This document shows positions 8,111 through 14,110 of a stretch of DNA of 47,208 nucleotides, piece after piece. The translations under genes were made by a program, and so were the position numbers. Origin of the DNA: UBA668 sp041918155 (lineage in GTDB: Bacteria; Actinomycetota; Acidimicrobiia; Acidimicrobiales; Ilumatobacteraceae); contig JAYRWH010000070.1 of NCBI GenBank assembly GCA_041918155.1, positions 1-47,208 of the forward strand, in the 5' to 3' direction. The notes under the pieces were generated by a model. The model was not told the DNA's origin. It searched no databases and worked only from the letters and a program-made list of their open reading frames with translations. The stretch's first letter is position 1; each line of letters opens with the position of its first letter.

Positions 8111-9159
8111 CACCACACCACCTTGCAGATGGCCGTGACCATGATGTTGAGGAGCGACACCGGGATCAGCACCTTCCACGCGAATCGCTGCAGTTGGTCT
8201 TCACGGAAGCGTGGGTAGCTGAACCGCACCCACATGATGATGCCCGAGAGCACCATCATCTTGGTGAGCATCACCAGCGGGCCGGCGACGTTCATCCAGT
8301 TGTCGACCGAGTCGGCGGTGGTCCAGCCGAACCAGCTGAACGGCACGCCCCAGCCGCCGAGGAAGAGCACGCTGGCAATCAGGGCGAACACACCCGCCGT
8401 GGCGAACTCGGCGATGAAGAAGATGAGGAAGCGGAAGCCCGAGTACTCGGTCATGTAGCCGGACACGAGCTCGGATTCGGCGATCGGCATGTCGAACGGC
8501 GTCTGCGTGAGCTCAGCCTGCACGGCGATCATGAACACCAGGAAGCCGACGAACTGGGTGAGCATGTACGGGAAGCCGAGACCATCCCAACCAAGGATCG
8601 AATCGCTGTTCTGCTTGATGACGATCGTCTGCAGGTTCATCGAGCCGGCCTGGATCACCACGCCGAGCACGGACAACACCATTGGCAACTCATACGCGAT
8701 GAGCTGGCCGGCGGCACGCAGACCACCGAGCAGCGAGTACTTGTTCGCGCTGCTCCAGCCGGCCATGAGGATGCCGAGCGTGCTGATGCTGCTGACGGCG
8801 AGCATGTAGAACACGCCGGCGTCGAACTGGGTGAAGTAGGCGTCGGGGCCGAATGGCACCACGGCGACGAGCAGGAACGTGCTGACGAGCACGATCAGCG
8901 GGGCGGCCCGGAAGACACGCTTGTCGGCCTTTGCCGGGGAGATGTCTTCCTTCTGCATCCACTTGCCGACCTCGGCGAAGAGCTGCATCGAGCCGTACGG
9001 GCCGGCCTCCATCGGGCCGAGCCGACTCTGCATGAAGCTCATCATCTTGAAGAGGAACAGGTAGACGATCGAGCCGGCGGGAATCAGCACGGCGACCACG
9101 CCGCCGAGGATGCGCAGCAACGATTGGCCCCAGTACGGGATGGTGACTGCGAGGTTCAT
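8110..9159 (-). CDS. nuoH: NADH-quinone oxidoreductase subunit H (11-subunit complex I), with unusual N-terminal residues
   Basis: A 349-residue NuoH, the membrane subunit that forms the quinone tunnel with NuoB and NuoD. Typical segments are AGWSSANKYSLLGGLRAAGQ, QAELTQTPFDMPIAESELVSG and YMTEYSGF. The normally conserved Glu-Arg of the first cytoplasmic loop (ERK, present in the second NuoH of this window) is missing: the aligned residues are Leu36-Phe37, followed by Lys38. The later acidic residues are kept. ATG at 9159 overlaps the nuoD stop as ATGA and I preferred it to an in-frame upstream start that gives an Arg-rich, non-homologous leader. Confidence 0.93.
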   Translation of the reverse strand: MNLAVTIPYWGQSLLRILGGVVAVLIPAGSIVYLFLFKMMSFMQSRLGPMEAGPYGSMQLFAEVGKWMQKEDISPAKADKRVFRAAPLIVLVSTFLLVAVVPFGPDAYFTQFDAGVFYMLAVSSISTLGILMAGWSSANKYSLLGGLRAAGQLIAYELPMVLSVLGVVIQAGSMNLQTIVIKQNSDSILGWDGLGFPYMLTQFVGFLVFMIAVQAELTQTPFDMPIAESELVSGYMTEYSGFRFLIFFIAEFATAGVFALIASVLFLGGWGVPFSWFGWTTADSVDNWMNVAGPLVMLTKMMVLSGIIMWVRFSYPRFREDQLQRFAWKVLIPVSLLNIMVTAICKVVW

Positions 9160-10340
9160 CGGTCGATGTCTCCCAGGATGAAGTACAGCGAGGCCAGGAT
9201 CGAGATCACGTCGGGCACGTACACGCCACGCAGCACCCACGGCACGATCGAGACATTGTTGAAGCTGGCCGAGCGGATCTTCACGCGGAACGGGCCGAGA
9301 TCGCCCTTGCTGACGACGTAGTAGCCCATCTCGCCGAGCGGGTTCTCCGTGCTCACCCAGGCTTCGCCCTCGGGCACCTTGATGATGCGCGGCACCTTGG
9401 CCATCACCGGGCCGGCGGGCAGGGTGTCGATGAGCTGGTCGACGATCTTGGTGGCCTCACGGGTTTCCTGCAGACGCACCCAGCAGCGCGCCCAACTGTC
9501 ACCGTCGGGGTGGGTCCAGACCTTCCAGTCGACCTTGTCGTAGGCGAGCGGCAGGGCCTGGTCGCGGCGCAGGTCGAAGTCCACGCCGCTGGCGCGCAGG
9601 TTGGCGCCGCTGAGGCCGTACTGCTTGGCCACTTCCGCGGGGATGACACCGATGCCGCGGAGGCGGCTCTGGAAGATCTCGTTGCCGAACAGCAGGTCTT
9701 CCATCTGGTCGCAGAAGGCCCGCAAGCGCTTCATCACCTGCTTGCACTCGGTGATGAAGCCGGCGGGCAGATCGTCCTTCAGGCCACCGATGCGGTCGAA
9801 GTTGGGGTGGAAGCGACCGCCGGTGACCGACTCGATGAGGTTGAGCACGTGCTCGCGGTCGCGGAACGCCATGAAGATCGGGGTGACCGCACCGAGCTGC
9901 ACGCCGAGGTCGCCGAGGAACAGCGACACGTTGGCAATGCGGCTCATCTCGAACAGGATCGTGCGGATGTGCTGGGCGCGGGCCGGAGCCTCGATCCCCA
10001 TCAGCTTCTCGGCGGCGAGGATGAACGGCACCTCGTTGGCGAAGCTGCCGAGCCAGTCGATGCGGTTCACCAGCGCGGTGACCTGCGGGAACGTGCGTAC
10101 CTCGGTGAGCTTTTCGTAGCCGCGGTGCATGTAGCCGGCGCTCGGCTCGGCCCACACCACCTGCTCGCCGTCGAGGCGGACGATGATGCGCAGGGTGCCG
10201 TGGGTGGCCGGGTGCTGTGGGCCGATGTTGAGGGTCATGCCCTCGGTCTCCAGCTCGACGTTCAGCCGGGCATCGGCGGCCTGCGCCGCGATGTAGCTGA
10301 GCTTCTGGCGGTCAGAGAGGTCGGTCACTTGGTCACTCAC
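9156..10340 (-). CDS. nuoD: NADH-quinone oxidoreductase subunit D (11-subunit complex I), altered quinone site
   Basis: A 394-residue NuoD (49-kDa/NiFe-hydrogenase-like subunit), using the GTG at 10340 that overlaps the nuoC stop; a GTG 3 nt and an ATG 9 nt upstream are alternatives. GPQHPATHG (40-48) holds the quinone-site His (H47, equal to bovine H59). The position of bovine Tyr108 is Trp96 (NRIDW) and that of Asp160 is Gln148 (GVQLGA), by counting equal spacings from the His. Arg73 in GYMHRGYEK matches the Arg that NDUFAF7 dimethylates. The C-terminus IDR is typical. The family is certain, but the substitutions suggest changed quinone chemistry. Confidence 0.93.
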   Translation of the reverse strand: MSDQVTDLSDRQKLSYIAAQAADARLNVELETEGMTLNIGPQHPATHGTLRIIVRLDGEQVVWAEPSAGYMHRGYEKLTEVRTFPQVTALVNRIDWLGSFANEVPFILAAEKLMGIEAPARAQHIRTILFEMSRIANVSLFLGDLGVQLGAVTPIFMAFRDREHVLNLIESVTGGRFHPNFDRIGGLKDDLPAGFITECKQVMKRLRAFCDQMEDLLFGNEIFQSRLRGIGVIPAEVAKQYGLSGANLRASGVDFDLRRDQALPLAYDKVDWKVWTHPDGDSWARCWVRLQETREATKIVDQLIDTLPAGPVMAKVPRIIKVPEGEAWVSTENPLGEMGYYVVSKGDLGPFRVKIRSASFNNVSIVPWVLRGVYVPDVISILASLYFILGDIDR

Positions 10341-10974
10341 CACTCTCATCGTCATCGCCGCCGGGCAGGGGCTCCACATCGGCGATGCCCGGCCACGGCT
10401 TGATCATGCGCGAGAGCAGGGGGAAGTCCTTGCGCAGCGGGTGCCCTTCGAAGCCGGTGGGCAGGTACATGTTGCGCAGGTCGGGATGGCCGGTGAAACC
10501 GATGCCGAACATCTCGTGGCACTCGCGCTCGTGCCAGTTGGCGCCGGCGTAGACCGACACCCAGCTGTCCACGGCGGGAGCATCGTCGGGGACGTCGGTC
10601 TTGATCGTGACGCCGAAGTGCTTGGACAGGTTGGCCACGCGCGCGAACACCTGCATGCGGGTGTCGCCGCCCGTGTAGCCGGGCACGATCTCGGTGCTGC
10701 GCTCGGGCGCCGGCGCGGTGGGGTCGTCCTCGCCCTTGCCGTACGGGCTGGGCAGCCAGTCGAGGCCGGAGAGGAAGCAGAAGAAGTCACAGCCGACGGT
10801 GTCGCGCAGGACGCGGCCGGCCTGCTGCCAGGCCGAAGTGCTGACCCGCACCCACACGTCGTCGTTCGGCTTGATGAGGCTGTCGAGCAGGTCGGCGCCG
10901 AGCGCGTCGCGCAGGGCCGCAACCACGCCCTCGCGCAGGGCATCGCCCGGGAGTGCAAGCGTGTCGTCACTCAA
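10333..10974 (-). CDS. nuoC: NADH-quinone oxidoreductase subunit C (11-subunit complex I)
   Basis: A 213-residue NuoC (30-kDa subunit) that helps join the peripheral and membrane arms. Hallmarks are WHERECHEMFGIGFTGHPDL and GHPLRKDFPLLSR near the C-terminus. The likely start is a TTG at 10974, giving LSDDTLALPG; it is preceded by GGAGGTGG with a 5-nt spacer and overlaps the nuoB stop by 8 nt. A GTG at 10983 is possible but would lie inside that ribosome-binding site. It has no NuoD fusion. The acidic tail (GGDDDESGE) overlaps the start of nuoD. Confidence 0.92.
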   Translation of the reverse strand: MSDDTLALPGDALREGVVAALRDALGADLLDSLIKPNDDVWVRVSTSAWQQAGRVLRDTVGCDFFCFLSGLDWLPSPYGKGEDDPTAPAPERSTEIVPGYTGGDTRMQVFARVANLSKHFGVTIKTDVPDDAPAVDSWVSVYAGANWHERECHEMFGIGFTGHPDLRNMYLPTGFEGHPLRKDFPLLSRMIKPWPGIADVEPLPGGDDDESGE

Positions 10975-11521
10975 CGGGGCCACCTCCGACGACGACCGGC
11001 TTGGCCACAACAGCGTCGCGGACGATGGGCTTGTAGCCCTCGCCACGCCAACGGGCGCCCATGTCCTCGTTCTTGATCCGCTGCTGCAGCAGCACGATGC
11101 CCTCGAGCAGGGCCTCGGGCCGTGGCGGGCAGCCGGGCACATAGATGTCGACCGGGATGATCTGGTCGACGCCCTTGGTGACCGAATAGCTGTCCCAGTA
11201 GGGGCCGCCACAGTTGGCGCACGAGCCCATGCTGATCACGTACTTCGGCTCGGGCATCTGCTCATAGAGACGCTTGATGCTCGGGGCCATCTTGTCGGTG
11301 ACCGTGCCGGAGATCACCACGAGGTCGGCCTGGCGGGGGCTGGCGGGCAGCGGGATGACGCCGAGGCGCATCACGTCGTAGCGCGGCGAGGCGAACGCGG
11401 CGCCCATCTCGATGGCGCAGCAGGCAAGGCCCCACTGGTACACCCACAAGCTGTAGGAACGGCCCATGTTGAACAGGGACGTGAGTGGTTTGGGCAAGCG
11501 CCCCTTGTCGACGATTCCCAT
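10967..11521 (-). CDS. nuoB: NADH-quinone oxidoreductase subunit B (11-subunit complex I)
   Basis: A 184-residue NuoB that holds cluster N2, the last cluster before quinone. All four ligands are present: the tandem Cys in WGLACCAIEMG, the Cys in SMGSCANCGG and the Cys in VPGCPPRPEA. The basic tail RGEGYKPIVRDAVVAKPVVV is longer than the minimal family core. The start is the ATG at 11521, 4 nt after the nuoA stop. The cluster site looks intact, so a change in quinone use would come from NuoD/NuoH rather than loss of N2. Confidence 0.95.
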   Translation of the reverse strand: MGIVDKGRLPKPLTSLFNMGRSYSLWVYQWGLACCAIEMGAAFASPRYDVMRLGVIPLPASPRQADLVVISGTVTDKMAPSIKRLYEQMPEPKYVISMGSCANCGGPYWDSYSVTKGVDQIIPVDIYVPGCPPRPEALLEGIVLLQQRIKNEDMGARWRGEGYKPIVRDAVVAKPVVVGGGPVE

Positions 11522-11525
11522 GAGG

Positions 11526-11891
11526 TCACACCCAGCGCAGAACGCCCTTGCGCCACGCGTACACGAGGCCAAGGAGCAGGACGAACACGAAAATACCCAT
11601 CTCGACCAGGCCGAAGCCGGCGTAGATCTCGAGGCGGGTGGCCCACGGGAAGATGAACACCGCTTCCACGTCGAACACCACGAAGAGCAGGGCGAAGATG
11701 TAGTAGCGCACCTGGCTGTGCGACCAGCCGTCGCCCACCGGATTGACACCGCTCTCGTAGGCGATCAGCTTCTCCGACGACGGCTTGTTGGGCCGCAGGA
11801 GGGCGGCGAGCCCGAGCAAAAGGCCAGCCAGCACGAGTGCCGTGGCCGCGAACCACACCACGTTCAGGTAGTCGCGCAGGAAGTCAGACAT
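11526..11891 (-). CDS. nuoA: NADH-quinone oxidoreductase subunit A (11-subunit complex I), first gene of operon
   Basis: A 121-residue, three-helix NuoA of normal length. Family features are RPNKPSSEKLIAYESGVNPVG, the conserved loop that reaches the quinone tunnel, and FDVEAVFIFPWA with its acidic residues in TM2. It heads an operon of 12 genes read leftwards to the methyltransferase. No clear ribosome-binding site precedes the ATG at 11891; a TAGCGT (11905-11900 on the minus strand) lies 8 nt upstream, so the mRNA may be leaderless or nearly so. Confidence 0.95.
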   Translation of the reverse strand: MSDFLRDYLNVVWFAATALVLAGLLLGLAALLRPNKPSSEKLIAYESGVNPVGDGWSHSQVRYYIFALLFVVFDVEAVFIFPWATRLEIYAGFGLVEMGIFVFVLLLGLVYAWRKGVLRWV

Positions 11892-11899
11892 CGGGCGCG

Positions 11900-11905
11900 A
11901 CGCTA
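11900..11905 (-). promoter_or_regulatory. Candidate -10 element of the 11-gene nuo operon
   Basis: TAGCGT on the minus strand, ending 8 nt before the nuoA ATG. It fits the TANNNT pattern seen before several other genes of this window. No convincing -35 is visible. The assignment is tentative. Confidence 0.35.
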
Positions 11906-11960
11906 CTACGCCACGTGAACGGCATCACAAATGGTGCGCCCGCTTTCCGGTTTCGCCCGC

Positions 11961-12093
11961 TCGTTGTACCCAGTGACGGTGTGGAACCGCTCGCCGCGTG
12001 AACTGGCCGACGCGCTCGTCGAGGCGGGTGTCACCACGCTGCCACACCTGATCGCGCCGAGGTCGCTGACCTGCCGCCCCACATCGTTGATCC
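11961..12093 (+). pseudogene. Frameshifted fragment of a 3-hydroxyisobutyrate-dehydrogenase-like NAD(P)-binding domain
   Basis: One frame encodes VTVWNRSPRELADALVEAGV, which closely resembles the second strand and helix of the Rossmann domain in beta-hydroxyacid dehydrogenases. After about 12036 the likeness continues in another frame as HAATPDRAEVADLPPHIVD, the expected next piece. The GxGxxG part upstream and the catalytic domain downstream are absent. The fragment stops right at the repeat hairpin that begins at 12098. I read this as the remains of a gene disrupted and mostly lost, possibly through the event that brought the repeat and the acetyltransferase. It is short, so chance likeness is possible. 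Confidence 0.45.
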
Positions 12094-12097
12094 CGGG

Positions 12098-12150
12098 TCA
12101 CCTCTTTCGGACGCGACGCTGCCAACGGGCAGCGCGTCCGAAAGAGGTGA
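12098..12150. repeat. Large inverted repeat (hairpin), copy 1 and copy 2 of a 17-18 bp unit
   Basis: TCACCTCTTTCGGACGCG (12098-12115) is followed by its exact reverse complement at 12133-12150. Inside, CTGCC (12119-12123) pairs with GGCAG (12128-12132) around an AACG loop, leaving a 3-nt bulge (ACG, 12116-12118). The stem is 23 bp in all. There is no T-run, so a standard intrinsic terminator is unlikely. A third copy of the unit lies just after the acetyltransferase gene (12673-12689). Confidence 0.9.
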
Positions 12151-12190
12151 GCAGGCTCCAAACTCGGCCGGGCCCGACGGCCGACATCGC

Positions 12191-12196
12191 TACAGT
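12191..12196 (+). promoter_or_regulatory. Candidate -10 element of the GNAT gene (leaderless)
   Basis: TACAGT lies 6 nt before the GTG at 12203, placing transcription start at or next to the start codon. No ribosome-binding site precedes the GTG. A -35 element is not evident. Confidence 0.45.
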
Positions 12197-12202
12197 TCGT
12201 CG

Positions 12203-12670
12203 GTGTTCACCATCGGAGCGGCGACGATTGATGACATCGATGTCCTTGTCGAGCAGGGCGCCGCCTTGTTCGTCGAAGACGCCGGCCGATACGACACGTT
12301 CATCGATTTCACCTGGTCGGGGCGAGACGGTCGCGCCGACTTCGAGCGGCTGATCGCCAGCGACGATTGCCTGGTCATCGTGGCCCGCCACGACACAGGG
12401 TTGGTTGCACACCTCGTCGGCTACATCCACGATGCCTCGCCGACGCGGCAAGCGGTCACCTACGCAAACCTGCGAAGTCTGTACGTCGCGCCTGCTAGCC
12501 GACGACATGGGGTGGCAGATCAGCTCACGCGCGCGTTCGTTGACTGGGCGCGCGCCAAGGGGTGCGCGGAGGCCCACGTCGACAGTTACGCCCGCAACGA
12601 GCCTGCGCAGCGGCTGTACGAGCGGCACGGCTTTGTCATACGCAGCACAGCAAGGGCGCTGGGGTTGTAG
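12203..12670 (+). CDS. GNAT-family N-acetyltransferase
   Basis: A 155-residue single-domain GNAT protein. The acetyl-CoA loop is visible as YVAPASRRHGVADQLTRAFV (R-x-x-G-x-A type) after the central strand ANLRSL, and the end has the GNAT C-terminal pattern NEPAQRLYERHGF. The substrate is unknown. It starts with GTG, with a TANNNT promoter 6 nt upstream, and stands alone on the plus strand between the leftward nuo operon and the phosphotransferase gene. Copies of the repeat GCGTCCGAAAGAGGTGA lie on both sides, the right one 3 nt after the stop, which suggests the gene and repeats arrived together. Confidence 0.85.
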   Translation: MFTIGAATIDDIDVLVEQGAALFVEDAGRYDTFIDFTWSGRDGRADFERLIASDDCLVIVARHDTGLVAHLVGYIHDASPTRQAVTYANLRSLYVAPASRRHGVADQLTRAFVDWARAKGCAEAHVDSYARNEPAQRLYERHGFVIRSTARALGL

Positions 12671-12672
12671 CG

Positions 12673-12689
12673 GCGTCCGAAAGAGGTGA
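12673..12689 (+). repeat. Third copy of the GCGTCCGAAAGAGGTGA repeat
   Basis: The 17 bp at 12673-12689 match 12134-12150 exactly and the left arm at 12098-12114 in inverted orientation. Sequence beyond the unit is also alike: CCGGG before the left arm and the inverted CCGGG after this copy. The copies therefore frame the acetyltransferase gene. Confidence 0.85.
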
Positions 12690-12749
12690 ACCGGGGCAAG
12701 ACGACCGGGGTCGGACGACGCCCCTCGCAGATCGTGCTACACCTACGCC

Positions 12750-13682
12750 ATGAACCGGGCCAACGACCCCTCAGGGGGACAGGACGTGGCCGAGCTCGTG
12801 CACCGCGTCCCGCAGTGGCAGGGCGTCGACGTGCAGCTCACTCCCCTGCACGGCGGGATCACGAACACCAACTTCGTCGCGACGGTCCGCGATCAGCGAT
12901 GGGTGGTGCGCATCCCCGGTGAACGTACCGAGTTGCTCGGCATCGACCGGGCCAACGAGGCCGAAGCGGCGATCCGCGCCGCCGAGCTGGGCATCGGCCC
13001 GGGAGTGCTCGGTGAGCTGCCCGAGGTGGGCACGCTCATCACCGCCCTCGTGCCCGGTCATCACCTCGAGGGCGAGCCGTTCATCGCCCGCCTCGCCGAT
13101 GTGGTGGGGCTGCTGCACGCGTTCCACCGCAGCGGCCCGCTCGCCGGCGGGTTCCCGATCCACCGGGTCGTGGAATGGCACGCCCGCGATGCGGCCGTAT
13201 ACTGCGCCACCGTGCCCACTGCCTACGAGCGGCTGCACGCGCAGAGCACGGCGATCGAGGCGGCCTTCGCTACGGCGCCCACTCCTCTCGTGCCATGCCA
13301 CAACGACCTGTTGCCCGGCAATGTGCTGTTCGAGGAGGGGTCCGAGCGGGCCTGGCTGCTCGACTACGAGTACGCAGGCATGAACGACGTCTTCTTCGAC
13401 CTCGCCAACCTCAGCGTGAACTGCGGGCTCGACGGGGTGGCCGACGAGCGCCTGCTCACGCTCTACTTCGGTGCGGTCACCCACGCCCGAGTGGCGCGCC
13501 TGGAGCTGATGAAGATGATGAGCGAGTTCCGCGAGGGTATGTGGGCCGTCGTGCAACAGGCGATCAGCACCCTCGACACCGACTTCGTCACCTATGCGGA
13601 CGAACGACTGGGCAACTGCGAGCGGCTCGCCGCGCAGCCCGAGTTCGCCCGCTGGCTGGCCGACGCGGCTCAGCCGGTCTAG
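12750..13682 (+). CDS. Choline/ethanolamine-kinase-like phosphotransferase
   Basis: A 310-residue protein of the aminoglycoside-phosphotransferase/choline-kinase fold (LicA-like). The N-lobe has the Gly-rich turn LHGGITNTNF and the ATP-site lysine position replaced in the usual region WVVRIPG. The catalytic loop is CHNDLLPGNVL and the metal-binding motif is WLLDYEYAGMNDVFFDLAN. These fit phosphorylation of choline, ethanolamine or a similar small alcohol. The start is ATG at 12750; TACACC lies about 6 nt upstream, a weak leaderless promoter candidate. It faces the PPOX gene tail to tail with a 13-nt gap. No partner gene reveals the substrate. Confidence 0.85.
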   Translation: MNRANDPSGGQDVAELVHRVPQWQGVDVQLTPLHGGITNTNFVATVRDQRWVVRIPGERTELLGIDRANEAEAAIRAAELGIGPGVLGELPEVGTLITALVPGHHLEGEPFIARLADVVGLLHAFHRSGPLAGGFPIHRVVEWHARDAAVYCATVPTAYERLHAQSTAIEAAFATAPTPLVPCHNDLLPGNVLFEEGSERAWLLDYEYAGMNDVFFDLANLSVNCGLDGVADERLLTLYFGAVTHARVARLELMKMMSEFREGMWAVVQQAISTLDTDFVTYADERLGNCERLAAQPEFARWLADAAQPV

Positions 13683-13695
13683 GCCACCACATCAC

Positions 13696-14109
13696 TCACA
13701 CCCACGGGCCATTGCCGGTGACCCGGTCGACGGCGATGTGCACGATGCGCCCCGCGGGCGGATCATCCATGGGCGGGAACTTGACGCCCTCACCCAGGAA
13801 CCGGGGGGCGAGCGCCTGCAACAGCTGCGGCGCTCCCCCCTCGGTGAGCCTGGCGTGCCCGTGCAGCACCGCGTAATTGCGCAAGCCAGGGCCACTGGTG
13901 CCCTCCAGCTCGAACGACACGGTGACCCGCGGGTCGCGTTCGATGTTGCGCATCTTCTGCCCCGCACCGAGGTGGGCGACCAACAACTCGTCGCCGTCGC
14001 GGCCGACCCAGATCACCGTGACCTGGGGCGACCCGTCACGGTTGAGCGTGACGAGGTGGCCGTGGACGCCGGCATCGATCGCCGACCTCAGTTCGGGGTG
14101 CAGTTCCAT
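13696..14109 (-). CDS. PPOX-class (pyridoxamine-oxidase-fold) flavin/F420-dependent protein
   Basis: A 137-residue split-barrel protein. The pattern LVTLNRDGSPQVTVIWVGRDGDELLVAHL, seen in short pieces (LVTLNRDGSP, then VIWVGRDGDELLV), followed by KMRNIERDPRVTVSFE, is typical of PPOX-class F420-dependent proteins of Actinobacteria. Such proteins bind F420 or FMN and reduce or oxidise small molecules. ATG at 14109 follows the permease stop by 1 nt, so it is co-transcribed with the permease; the longer open frame upstream overlaps the permease and has no family likeness. The substrate is unknown. Confidence 0.85.
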   Translation of the reverse strand: MELHPELRSAIDAGVHGHLVTLNRDGSPQVTVIWVGRDGDELLVAHLGAGQKMRNIERDPRVTVSFELEGTSGPGLRNYAVLHGHARLTEGGAPQLLQALAPRFLGEGVKFPPMDDPPAGRIVHIAVDRVTGNGPWV

Positions 14110-14110
14110 C

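Noticed and set aside
12098..12150. Hairpin arm TCACCTCTTTC as a fragment of the 16S rRNA 3' end
   Set aside because: It is like TCACCTCCTTTC, but it lacks one base, the next bases do not match and its exact inverted copy follows. It is more likely chance.
12098..12150. The hairpin as an intrinsic transcription terminator
   Set aside because: There is no T-run after the stem on either strand and the stem lies upstream of the gene rather than after it; the third copy is not a hairpin.
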